Positions 15,496 to 24,600 of a DNA stretch of 30,149 bases are shown piece by piece (position 1 is the first letter of the stretch; every line of letters begins with the position of its first letter). Under the pieces are notes generated by a model. It had not been told where the DNA came from and did not search any database. It saw only the letters and a list, made by a program, of their open reading frames with translations. Where the stretch lies: positions 1-30,149 of the forward strand of contig JAYFRE010000014.1 of the NCBI GenBank assembly GCA_034926235.1, given 5' to 3'. The stretch comes from JAYFRE01 sp034926235. GTDB lineage: Bacteria; Pseudomonadota; Alphaproteobacteria; Rhodospirillales; Magnetospirillaceae. Both the position numbers and the translations under genes were made by a program.

Positions 15496-15927
15496 TTAAA
15501 GGGTGCGGAAACGGGCGGCGGCGGCGTGTTCTATCGCCGCGGCGGCCAGACGGTCCACATCCAGCCGGTCGCGCATCATTTCAAGGACACGCAGCTTTTC
15601 CTGATTGACCTCGTCCCCGTCGGCAGCAGCGATGTCGCAGGCCAGGACATAGGCGGTTTCAATCAAGACAGGCGGCAGGGCGTCGCGGATCAGCGTAAAG
15701 GCGTTTTCCAGCCCGTTTTCGGCGCCGAGCATCTCGGCGCAGGCTTCGGCGGTGCGGGGCAGGAGCGCTGTGTCGTAATCGTCGAACACGGGTAAGGAAT
15801 GGACGATCTGTCCGATGGCGCGCAGTTCGGCGTCGGACATGTCGCGGTCGGCGGCCGACACCAGGACCATGGTGTAGACGAGTGCGGCGTGGGGGCTGAT
15901 GACCCCCTTTTTCGTCGTTTCGTTCAT
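15496..15927 (-). CDS. TerB-domain (tellurite resistance-like) protein
   Basis: A 143-residue, helical, acidic protein with a TerB-like domain. Two acidic helix-starting motifs are seen, ADRDMSDAELRAIGQI (about residues 26-41) and AADGDEVNQEKLRVLEMM (about 105-122), each of the D-x-(D/S)-x-x-x-E type thought to bind metal in TerB proteins. There are no terZACDEF neighbours, so tellurite resistance is not implied; single-domain TerB proteins are common and mostly uncharacterised. The open frame runs 52 codons further upstream, but the ATG at 15927 is taken because the domain begins soon after (PHAALVYTMVLVSAAD) and the upstream residues look like noncoding translation. A GGAGG lies 12 bases upstream and GGAAAG 3 bases upstream; neither spacing is ideal. 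Confidence 0.75.
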   Translation of the reverse strand: MNETTKKGVISPHAALVYTMVLVSAADRDMSDAELRAIGQIVHSLPVFDDYDTALLPRTAEACAEMLGAENGLENAFTLIRDALPPVLIETAYVLACDIAAADGDEVNQEKLRVLEMMRDRLDVDRLAAAAIEHAAAARFRTL

Positions 15928-16110
15928 GCGCTTTCCATGCCTCCCCTGAATGTTCGTATCGATGCGCAGCATAGCGCAGTTCGCGTCTTTGCCCGAGAGC
16001 CGGATTTCAGCCGGCGGTTCAGGTGTGAAACTTCTTGTCCGGGCACGGTCGCGAAGGCTATCCATCGTGACGGAGTAAATCATGGTGCGGGACTGGAGCG
16101 AGGGGTCGGG

Positions 16111-17028
16111 ATGGAAAAGGACATGAACGCCGGTTCGGGGCAGGACGTCGCGGTCATCGGCAGCGGCGCGATCGGGGCACTTCTAGCGCAGGCGGCGGCA
16201 GCGGCCGGTCATCGGGTCACCTTATGCGTGCGCACGCCGATTGCGGGGCTTGCGGTCCGCTACAAAGGTGAAACAGATGCGATCCCGGTCCGCATCGTCA
16301 CCGCCACCGATGCGGTTTCCAGGGTCGATTGGGTCGTGCTCGCCACCAAGGCTCAGGACAGCGCCGGCGCCCGCCCCTGGCTGGAGCGGTTGATCGGTCC
16401 CGGCACCCGGGTCGTTGCGGCTCAGAACGGCGTCGGCCATGCCGAACGGCTGGCCCCGCTGGTGAACGGGGCGGCGGTAGTGCCGGCTCTGGCTTATATT
16501 TCGACCGAAAAGATCGCCCCCGGATTGATCGCGCATCATTCCGGGCGGCGTCTCGTCGTGCCGGCGAATGAGGCCGGACTGGCGTTTCAGGAATTGCTGG
16601 CGGACAGCACGCTTACGGTCGAACCGCTGGCGGATTTCGTGACCGAGGAATGGCGCAAGCTTTTGAACAACGCTGCGGCCAACCCGATCACCGCCCTGAC
16701 CATGCGCCGCATCGGCGTGATGACCGAGCCGGACGTCGCCGATCTGGCGCGCGGATTGATGCGTGAGGCCGCCGCCGTGGCGCGCGCCGAGGGCGCAAAG
16801 CTGAGCGACGAGGATGTCGAGGCCATGCTTGCTTCCTTTGCCGCCGTCAATCCCGAAGGGGGCAGTTCGATGTTCTATGACCGGTTGGCGGGTGTGCCGC
16901 TGGAACATCAGTACCTGACCGGTGCGGTGGTTCGCGCCGGCGTCCGCCACGGCGTGCCGACACCGTTGAACCGAGCGATCCTGACATTGCTGGACGCTTT
17001 GGACCGGGGACGCGGCGCGGCGGGTTAG
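16111..17028 (+). CDS. panE: 2-dehydropantoate 2-reductase (ketopantoate reductase)
   Basis: NADPH-dependent reduction of ketopantoate to pantoate in the pantothenate and coenzyme A pathway; cytosolic. The 305-residue product has an N-terminal Rossmann motif VAVIGSGAIGALLA (about residues 13-26, GxGxxG) and a C-terminal helical 6-phosphogluconate-dehydrogenase-like domain. The catalytic motif EEWRKLLNNAAANPITAL gives Lys183 and Asn187, matching the Lys/Asn pair of E. coli PanE. The segment GGSSMFYDRLAGVPLEHQYLTG is the usual substrate-side loop. The open frame continues far upstream, but the ATG at 16111 is chosen because AGGGG (16101-16105) precedes it by 5 bases; the ATG at 16123 is an alternative. 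No other pantothenate genes are adjacent, and family members can act on other 2-oxo acids. Confidence 0.87.
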   Translation: MEKDMNAGSGQDVAVIGSGAIGALLAQAAAAAGHRVTLCVRTPIAGLAVRYKGETDAIPVRIVTATDAVSRVDWVVLATKAQDSAGARPWLERLIGPGTRVVAAQNGVGHAERLAPLVNGAAVVPALAYISTEKIAPGLIAHHSGRRLVVPANEAGLAFQELLADSTLTVEPLADFVTEEWRKLLNNAAANPITALTMRRIGVMTEPDVADLARGLMREAAAVARAEGAKLSDEDVEAMLASFAAVNPEGGSSMFYDRLAGVPLEHQYLTGAVVRAGVRHGVPTPLNRAILTLLDALDRGRGAAG

Positions 17029-17057
17029 GGCATCCCTAATCTGTCCGGAAAGGCGAG

Positions 17058-17083
17058 ACCCCCCGATTGGGAAATCGGGGGGT
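17058..17083. other. Strong hairpin between convergent panE and mscS
   Basis: A perfect 11-bp stem (17058-17068 with 17073-17083) and a 4-base loop stand between two convergent genes. On the plus strand the stem is followed by six A; on the minus strand the T-run comes before the stem, so neither direction is a textbook terminator. It may still protect the 3' ends of mRNA or act with Rho. Confidence 0.5.
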
Positions 17084-17135
17084 AAAAAACTGCCTCAAGG
17101 GACGACGATCTTTCCGCGTGTTCCCGGAAAACCTG

Positions 17136-19364
17136 TTACGCGTCGGCCGCCCCGGCGGCGGGCTTCGGATCGGGCGTCACCAGACGGATATTGCCCGCCG
17201 GTGCGTCGCCATTCTTGTCCACGCCGAAAGACAAGGTGGTGTTGGGGAACGGAATTTCGATCCCCAGCGCGTCAAAACGGATCTTGATCCGGCGGCGATA
17301 TTCGCGTCCGGCGGCCCATTGCTTGCCGGGTATGGTCTTGATGCGTCCGCTGATGACGACTGCCGAATCATCGAAACGCTCGATGCCGTACAATTCGACC
17401 GGTTCGAGGATAAAAGCGCCGATTTCGGATTCGGTCCGCAGTTCCTCGCCGACCGTTTTCATGACCTCGATCACCGAATCGATGTCCTCGCGGTAGGCGA
17501 CCCCGATTTCAAAGACGTGGCAGCTGAATTCGCGGCTCAGATTGCTGACCGAGGAGACGGCGCTGAAGGGCAGGGTGTGAAGTTGCCCCGATGAATCGCG
17601 CAGGCGCAGCGTGCGGATGGTCAACCCCTCGACCGTGCCGGCGAAGGAGCCGATCTTGACGTAATCGCCGACGGCGATGGTGTCCTCGAACAGGATGAAG
17701 GCGCCGGTGATGACATCCTGGACCAGCTTCTGCGAACCGAAACCGACCGCGACGCCGACCACGCCGGCGCCGGCCAGCAGCGGCGCGATGTTGACGCCGA
17801 TCTCGGACAGCACGATCAGCGCCATCATCACCACCAGCACCACCAGGACGACATTGCGCACCAGCGGCAGAAGCGTGCGGGCGCGGGCCGAGGAATCGCT
17901 GGCAGCGCCGTTTTTCATGAGGTGGCGGTCGATCATCGCATTGACCGCTTCCCAGGTCACGAGAGCGCCGATGAAGGCGACGGCGATGGAACCCAGGGCA
18001 GAGAGAATCCGATGCCCGAACCCGACCTTCAACCAACCCGCGATATCGACGCCCCAGGCCTGAAGAAGGGCTAGGAACGTCGCCGCGACCAGCAGGATGC
18101 GCAGGATGAGCAGCAGCGTCGCCATATAGCGATCAGCTTGCCGGTCCAGATGCGGATAGCGCTGCCGCCAATGCGCGCCATAGGGGAAGGGTTTGCCTTC
18201 CAGCCGCGACAGTGCGACGGCCAGCAGATTGGCGACGACCAGGATCACAAGGCTGATGAGCGTGGCGTGCGCGACATATTCCGCTCCGCCGGGGATGGCC
18301 AGGGCCCAGACGAAGAACAGGGACAAAATATAGAGAATTGCCGGAATGTGCCAAATGACGGCCAAACGTTCGCACAGGGCGCGCAGGCTCGGGGACAGGT
18401 GTTCGCGCTTGGTCCATTGGCGAATCCAGGACGTCATGCGCCGACGGTTCCGCAGCACCAGCGCGATGCAGATGATCGCCATGATGCATCCCAGGATTCG
18501 AAGCGAAACCTGATAGCCGATTCGGGGCAATCCCAGCACTTGGAGAGCCTGAATGAAACCATAGCCCCAAACGCCGGTCAGGGTCAGCCGCCGGGCCCAG
18601 GATGCGAGCTGGTGCGCTGCGTCATGCGAAAGAGGCAGCAGACGTAAGGAATCCCGTTTCGGCATCAAGATAGCGTGGATGGTGACCAGGATGGCGCGGG
18701 ATGCGACATAACCCAATGAGACGATCAGGGCGGCACGGCTGGCGGCGTCCGACAGGCTCAGAATCGGCAGGGTGCGCAGAGCCTGCGACGCAAGGAAGAA
18801 AGCCAGAAGAGAAGGGATATGCAGCAGCCACCAGCCGGCGACGGGCAGCATCCGGCGCAGCCGCGTGGCAGGGCGCTGTCCGGCGAGAAACTGGATGGGT
18901 CGTCTGAGCAGGAACAGCAGCAACTGTTCGGCAGCCAACCCGCCCACGAGGACCGCGCCGATGCCGGTCAGGGTTTTCATCCAGGAAGCGCGTTCTTGGG
19001 GGCTGTCGGTTTGTTGGCTGATCCAGGAAAAAATATGGCGGGCGTCGGACAGCGAGGCGGCGGCCGACAGAACGGCGTCGCTCACGGCGGTGATCTTGTC
19101 GGAAATCTGGGGGATCAGCCCGGCGGAAGCGTCATCCGTTTTTTGCGCCTGCTTCGACGCTTTCAGGAGAAGATTGAGCTGGTTGACCAGTTTCTGGCGT
19201 TCCCCATCATTTTCGATGGTCCGGACCAGACGTTCGACCTCCCCCTTGTCGGGCGGAGACGATTGCGCCTGGACGGGTGCTGCGACGGGTAGAGCGAGCA
19301 GAGCCGCGAGGAGAAGGAGACGAACGAAAGACGGGAAGCGAAACCGGTGAAAGGCGCGCATCAT
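17136..19364 (-). CDS. Large MscS-family mechanosensitive ion channel
   Basis: Inner-membrane channel that opens under membrane tension to release solutes during hypo-osmotic shock. At 742 residues it is much longer than MscS (286) and resembles the YbdG/YnaI-to-MscM middle-sized group. It has a signal peptide ending around PVQAQ, a periplasmic helical segment (about residues 37-125, SDKITAVSDAVLSAAASLSD), about ten membrane segments, and then the MscS core. The pore helix is LLAGAGVVGVAVGFGSQKLVQDVITGAF, followed by the beta-domain IAVGDYVKIGSFAGTVEGLTIRTLRLR and C-terminal EIPFPNTTLSF. Start codons at 19370 (GTG), 19364 and 19361 (ATG) are all possible, none with a clear ribosome binding site. 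A TATACT at 19429-19424 on the minus strand may be its -10. Channel conductance and gating are not predictable. Confidence 0.9.
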   Translation of the reverse strand: MMRAFHRFRFPSFVRLLLLAALLALPVAAPVQAQSSPPDKGEVERLVRTIENDGERQKLVNQLNLLLKASKQAQKTDDASAGLIPQISDKITAVSDAVLSAAASLSDARHIFSWISQQTDSPQERASWMKTLTGIGAVLVGGLAAEQLLLFLLRRPIQFLAGQRPATRLRRMLPVAGWWLLHIPSLLAFFLASQALRTLPILSLSDAASRAALIVSLGYVASRAILVTIHAILMPKRDSLRLLPLSHDAAHQLASWARRLTLTGVWGYGFIQALQVLGLPRIGYQVSLRILGCIMAIICIALVLRNRRRMTSWIRQWTKREHLSPSLRALCERLAVIWHIPAILYILSLFFVWALAIPGGAEYVAHATLISLVILVVANLLAVALSRLEGKPFPYGAHWRQRYPHLDRQADRYMATLLLILRILLVAATFLALLQAWGVDIAGWLKVGFGHRILSALGSIAVAFIGALVTWEAVNAMIDRHLMKNGAASDSSARARTLLPLVRNVVLVVLVVMMALIVLSEIGVNIAPLLAGAGVVGVAVGFGSQKLVQDVITGAFILFEDTIAVGDYVKIGSFAGTVEGLTIRTLRLRDSSGQLHTLPFSAVSSVSNLSREFSCHVFEIGVAYREDIDSVIEVMKTVGEELRTESEIGAFILEPVELYGIERFDDSAVVISGRIKTIPGKQWAAGREYRRRIKIRFDALGIEIPFPNTTLSFGVDKNGDAPAGNIRLVTPDPKPAAGAADA

Positions 19365-19370
19365 AAACAC

Positions 19371-19542
19371 CAGGTGAAATTGAACGAGAATCGCGAATTA
19401 AAACCGCTTCGCAAGGGCGCCTTCAGTATAAGGCGCAATCGCTTGCACGGAACAATGGGAAAAATGGTTCAGGCTTCGGCCTGTCGTTTCTGCCGCAAGA
19501 GCCGGACCGGAATCATGAGATGCCGGCTGTGAAAGGGGCTTT
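19371..19542. promoter_or_regulatory. Spacer between pbpC and mscS with two hairpins
   Basis: A perfect 7-bp hairpin GCGCCTT/AAGGCGC (19417-19436) contains a minus-strand TATACT, a good -10 for mscS, but no convincing -35. A second hairpin CAGGC/GCCTG with a 4-base loop (19470-19483) is followed on the minus strand by ATTTTT a few bases later and could be a weak terminator for pbpC. I see no gene here. Confidence 0.35.
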
Positions 19543-21606
19543 TTATTGCACGTCCGATCCGCCGGAAGGATCGTCCCTTTTGGGAACCGTCACCTGGATG
19601 GTGACGGCGGCCCGCCGGCCTTCGGCGTCGGTGACGGCGAGACGGGCGAACCCTTCGCCGTCGGGCCGCCAGAAGCGGGTGCCGGTGGCGAGCGGCTGGC
19701 CGTTGGCGATCCAGCGATAGGGGGGGCGCCCGCCGTCGGCGGATAGGCCGACGCCTTCGGGCAGACTCTCGATCAGGGCGTTGTTCGGCGGAAACAGGAT
19801 TCGCAAGGTTGTCGTCCGGGCGCGTTTCCCGTCCTCCGGCGGATCGAAACGGGCGAGGCCGGCGGGCGGACGGGCGCTGAACAAGGCGCTGTCCGGAACC
19901 GGCGGTCGGGATTCCCGGTCGGGCGGCAGCAGATCGAACACCTTGAACATCAGCGGCGCGGCGGTGGTGATGCCGAGTGCGCCGGGACGAGGCGCGCCGT
20001 CGGGCCGGCCGATCCAGACCGCGACGGTGTAATCGGCGGATGCGCCGATCGTCCAGGCGTCGCGGAAACCATAAGAGGTGCCGGTCTTGAAGGCGATTCG
20101 GCGCGCGTTATCGCCCCGGCCCTGGGCGACGCCGGGAGGCGTGGGGCTGCCGGCCAGGATGTCCAAGGCCGCCCGCGCCGCCGCCGGGCCGACCAAGCTT
20201 GTCGGGTGCGGCGGTTCCTCGTGGACGAGGACAGAGGGCGGCAGAACCCGGCCGCCATCGGCCAGCGCCGCCATCAGCGTCGCCAGATCGACAAGCCGCA
20301 TGCCGACGCCGCCCAAGGCCAGCGGCAGGTCGGGCGGCGTATCGTCGGGGAATGCAAGGTGCACGCCGGCGCTACGCAACAATAAGGCGAACCGCGCCGG
20401 GCCGACGCGGTCCAGCACCTGTACGGCGGGAAGATTGAGGGATCGTTGCAGCGCGTCGCGCGCGGTCACCGCGCCATGGGTGTCCCGGTCGAAATTGCGC
20501 GGCAGCCACGCGCCGAAACGGCGCGGCGCATCGTCGATGATCGTTTCCGGATGAAGGCTGAGATCGTCGAAGGCCAAGGCGTAGATGAACGGTTTTAATG
20601 TCGATCCCGGCGAACGCAGAACGCGGCTGAGATCGAGTTGGCGTGTAAGCCAGTCGGCGCTGCCGAGATGCGCGACCAGGCGGCGGTCGCGGTTGGCGAG
20701 CACGACCACGGCGAGATCGGCTCCGGTTTCGAGCCGCTGGTTCCAGGCACGCCCCAGACGTTCCAGCATCTGCTGGATGTCGCCATCGATACGGGTGTCG
20801 ATGCGGGTTCCCGGCGGGACGGCGGCGGCGAGCCGTTCCGCCAGATGCGGCGCGTGCAGCGGCATCGCCCTTTGCTGTGTCGGTACGGCGTCTTCCTTGG
20901 CCGCGTGGGCGATGTCGGCGGCGATCAGCCCGGCTGCCGCGGCGCGGTCGAGAACCCGGTCGCGGGCAGCGCGCGCCGCATCGGGATGGCGGTCCGGACG
21001 CAGGCGTTCCGGGGCCTGGGGCAGGGCGACGAGCAGGGCGGCCTCGGCTGGGGACAGATGGTCCGGCGGTTTGCCGAACCAGGCGAGGCTTGCGGCTTCG
21101 ACGCCTTCCAGTGCGCCGCCGAAGGGGGCGAGCGTCAGATAGAGGCCGAGCACGCCGTCGCGTCCCAACCGCGCGGTCAGTTGCAGCGCACGGACCGATT
21201 CGGTGATCTTTGCCCGCCATGTCCGTGGTTTCGGCGTCAGCAGCCGCGCGGTCTGCATCGTCAGCGTCGATGCGCCGGAAACGACACGGCCATGCATCGC
21301 CGCCTGTGCCGCCGCGCGCAACGCCGCCAGAGGATCGATGCCGGGATGGCTGTCGAAGCGCTGATCCTCCGCGATTTTGAGCATGGCGAGATAGAGCGGG
21401 TCGACATCGCCGGGCGTGGCGGCGATACGCCAAGCGCCGCCGGGGGCGGCGAAAGCGCGCAGCAGGCCGCCATTGGCGTCCAGAACCACCGTCGAACGGG
21501 TTTCGTAACGGTCCAGGTCGGGCGGCAGGAGACGGTCGAAGGCCAGGACCAGTCCTGCGGCGCCGAGAAGGGCGCCGCAGAAGAGGACCACACCACGCCG
21601 CGTCAC
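19543..21606 (-). CDS. pbpC: Penicillin-binding protein 1C (peptidoglycan glycosyltransferase/transpeptidase-type)
   Basis: Bifunctional class A PBP anchored by one N-terminal membrane segment (about residues 5-23). The GT51 glycosyltransferase domain has the catalytic Glu80 in EDQRFDSHPG, then GASTLTMQTARLL (about 111-123) and LYLTLAPFGGALEGVEAAS. The transpeptidase domain has SxxK (Ser335-Lys338 in SPGSTLKPF), SxN (Ser389-Asn391) and KTGTSYGFRDAW (from Lys507). A C-terminal domain of about 90 residues (LFPPNNALIE... RWIANGQPL) is the PBP1C-specific module. The 687-residue length is slightly short of E. coli PbpC. The start is GTG, overlapping the stop of the alpha-2-macroglobulin gene by 4 bases (GTGA), so translation is coupled. 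This gene pair is the known bacterial A2M-PbpC defence and repair unit. Confidence 0.95.
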   Translation of the reverse strand: MTRRGVVLFCGALLGAAGLVLAFDRLLPPDLDRYETRSTVVLDANGGLLRAFAAPGGAWRIAATPGDVDPLYLAMLKIAEDQRFDSHPGIDPLAALRAAAQAAMHGRVVSGASTLTMQTARLLTPKPRTWRAKITESVRALQLTARLGRDGVLGLYLTLAPFGGALEGVEAASLAWFGKPPDHLSPAEAALLVALPQAPERLRPDRHPDAARAARDRVLDRAAAAGLIAADIAHAAKEDAVPTQQRAMPLHAPHLAERLAAAVPPGTRIDTRIDGDIQQMLERLGRAWNQRLETGADLAVVVLANRDRRLVAHLGSADWLTRQLDLSRVLRSPGSTLKPFIYALAFDDLSLHPETIIDDAPRRFGAWLPRNFDRDTHGAVTARDALQRSLNLPAVQVLDRVGPARFALLLRSAGVHLAFPDDTPPDLPLALGGVGMRLVDLATLMAALADGGRVLPPSVLVHEEPPHPTSLVGPAAARAALDILAGSPTPPGVAQGRGDNARRIAFKTGTSYGFRDAWTIGASADYTVAVWIGRPDGAPRPGALGITTAAPLMFKVFDLLPPDRESRPPVPDSALFSARPPAGLARFDPPEDGKRARTTTLRILFPPNNALIESLPEGVGLSADGGRPPYRWIANGQPLATGTRFWRPDGEGFARLAVTDAEGRRAAVTIQVTVPKRDDPSGGSDVQ

Positions 21607-24600
21607 GGCGCGATGATCAGACGGCCCATGGCTGTGCGGGCGCGCAGACCGGGGACATACATATTCCCGGCGGTGGCGGCGGGCAGGGCGAAATCGCCGG
21701 GCGTCACCGCACGCACCACATAGGCGAGCCGGAAGGTCTTGTCTTCGCTGCGGCCGCTGGCCAAAACCGGTTCATCATCCGGCATGTCGATGGCGGCGAG
21801 ATAACGGTCGTCGCGCGCCTCCTGGACGCGGGCCTCCGACAAGGGGCCCGCCCAATCATAGCCGACCTGATCCGGCCGCAAAGTCGCCTCGATCTCCCAG
21901 CCCGACGGCAGCAGATCCTGGACCGCGTAGGTTCCGTCGTCCGTGGTGCGCAGACGCCCTTCGAGAAGAACGACAAAGCGGTCATTGCGCCGGGTTTCGG
22001 CCAGATTGACTTGACGGCCGTCGAGATAGAAGACCGATTTCGTCAAGGTCATGCCGGACCGTTCGGGCGGCAGGGGGGCGGCGGGAACGCCGTCGATGGT
22101 GACGGTGCTGAAAATCTCGCCTTTGCTGGTGTTGCGCAGGACAACGCCTTTTTTCAGCCCTTCGGGCGTCAGAGGCAGCAGGACCGGGTCTCCGGAAAGC
22201 GCCGTGCCGTCTGCTTCCACCGAAAGACGTCCGGCGGCTTGCGAGGTGGCGGCGGCGAAGCGCAGCATCCACGCCTTGTCCTGTGTCGTCGTCGATTCGG
22301 CGCGGCTGTCCAAGGCGCGGGCGCGGTCGAGCAGGTCGGGAATCTGCGCGGCGCGCCCGGATTCGGCGAACAGCGCCGCCATGGCGTAAATGTCGCGCAA
22401 GCGCCCGCCATAGGGCGAGCGGTAGTCGTCGGGTTTCTTGGCTCTCTCGCTGTCGTCGAGGGCTTTGATCGCCTTGGCGAAAGCGCTGCCGGCGCGGGAC
22501 TGTTCGCCGACGGCGGTAAGCGCCGCGCCGAGATGGGCCAGTGCCAGCGGCGCTTTGGGCGGCGTTTCGTCATGGAGATAACGCAGCTCCGCCGGATTGG
22601 CGAGCCCGCGCCGCGCCAGCACCGCCGCCGCATAGGCGCGAGCGTCGCGTTCGGGCTGACGCGATCCCCCGGTTATGGTGTTGCCGAGGAAGCGCCGGCC
22701 CAGCGCCAAAGTTGCGGCGGGCACGTCATAGCCCTTGTCGGCGGCGCGATAAAGGAAGTCCAGGGCGAAGACCGATATCCACGGGTTGGCTTCGGATCCC
22801 CACGGCCCCCACATGTGGAACCCGCCGTCCTCCGTCTGCATCGCCGCGATCCGTTCGATCGCTTCTTGAAGCCTGGCGTCAATGCCGCGATCCTCAGCCC
22901 CTCCGGAGAGCAGGGCGATGTCGTTGAAATCGAGCAGAGGCATCGCGCGGCTAGTGGTCTGTTCCAGGCAGCCGAAGGGATAGCGGTCCAGCCAGCGCAG
23001 CAGACCGGGAACGTCCAATCCGGCCCAGCGCGACAGGCTGACCGAAGCGTGGGCAGAACCGGGAAGGAAGGTCGAAAGCAGAGAGACGCCCAGGGTTTCG
23101 CTCGCCCCCGGGGCCAGGACAGAGACATTCTGCACCGTGTGCGGCAATTGTGCGGCGCGCACCTGGATCGGCCAATCGCGATGGGCGGAGAAGCCTTGCG
23201 GACCATCGACAGCCAGCCGGATTTCGCCGATTCCCGTAGCACCGGCGGAGAGCGGCACGGTGAAATCCTCCCGGCGTCCGACCGCCAGCTCAATGGTGCG
23301 GACCGTATCATCCGCCGTCACCGTGTTCGAGGCGGACACACGCACGCGGTATTCGCCCGCCACGCCCGAAACATTGTGAATGGTGACGGTGGCGGCGGCT
23401 TGATCGCCGGGGCTGAGGAAGCGGGGCAGGATCACATCCGCCACCACCGGATCACGTACGGTCAGGCGCGATTCGGCCGAGCCGACCTTGGTGGCATCGA
23501 AGGCCACCGCCATCAGCCGCAATTCCCCTTGGAAATCGGGAATGTCCAGAGGGATGCGGGCGGCGCCATTTTTGTCCAGGGCGACGATTCCCGAGAACAA
23601 CGCCACCGAGCGCGTCGGCACGACATCAAGACCGGCGCTGCCGAACGCGTCGCCGCCGGTGTCTTCGCCATTCGCGGCGAGCCCCCGGATCAAACGGCCG
23701 TAATCGTCGCGCATGCCGACGCCAAGACTGCGTTTGCCGAGATAATAGGCGGCGGGGTCCGGAGTTTTGAAATGAGTGAGTTGCAGGATGCCTTGATCGA
23801 CGGCGGCCAGAGTGACATGGGCCACACCCTTTGCGCCGGTTACCCGGACCGGCACTTCCAGCGTCTGACGCGGCGCGATTTGTTCCGGGGTGCCGATATC
23901 GATGGCAAGGGTGCGCTCGGCAGGATTGAGGCCGAGCCAGGAAACGCCGACGGCGCGCACCGGCGCGTGGCCGGATTTGGCGCTGAGCGGCTGGTACAAG
24001 GTGACGAGCGCATAAGCACCGGCCCCCCATTCGGGCGCAACGGTCACAGCGATCTCGCCGCCGCCTGCCGGGATCGCGATATTGCGGATTTCATGCACCC
24101 GCTCATTGGCGATCACCAACAGCGCCTCGCCCGCGGTTTCGCTTTCGATGCGCAGACGGGCGGTTTCTCCCGGACGATAGCCGGGCTTGTCGGCGGCGAT
24201 TTTCAGACGGTCCGGGCGGTCGGCGGCGGAGTCCCCATACCAGCCGCTGTAGAAACGGACAGAGGTGACAGCGCCGCTGGCAAGATTGCGCATTTCCAGG
24301 CGATAACGGCCCCAGGAAAGCGTTTGTTCCAGCGCGACGGGCTTTTCGGCGTCAAGGTCGAGACGGCCCGAAGCGACCTCGATTTCGCGCTGGATGCGTT
24401 CATAGCGCCATTGCGAGCCTGAACGGAACCATTGCCAGGTGGATGCGTCGCGGAAGATCCGCCATTCGGCGTCAGCGGCGACGCGCGCGCCCGCCGCGTT
24501 GACGGCGATCGCCTCGAAACGCGCGGGCGTTCCTTCCCGCACGCTGTCATCGAATAGCGGGCGCAGGCCGAGATAAAGCGGCAGCGGCCGTACCGGTACG

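Noticed and set aside
15496..15927. Tellurite-resistance operon
   Set aside because: Only one TerB domain is present, with no terA, terC, terD or terZ nearby.
22011..24422. 803-codon open frame on the plus strand
   Set aside because: It is fully antisense to the A2M gene, whose thioester and domain motifs are unmistakable. Its translation is Gly/Arg/Gln-rich with no recognisable domain, typical of shadow frames in GC-rich DNA.
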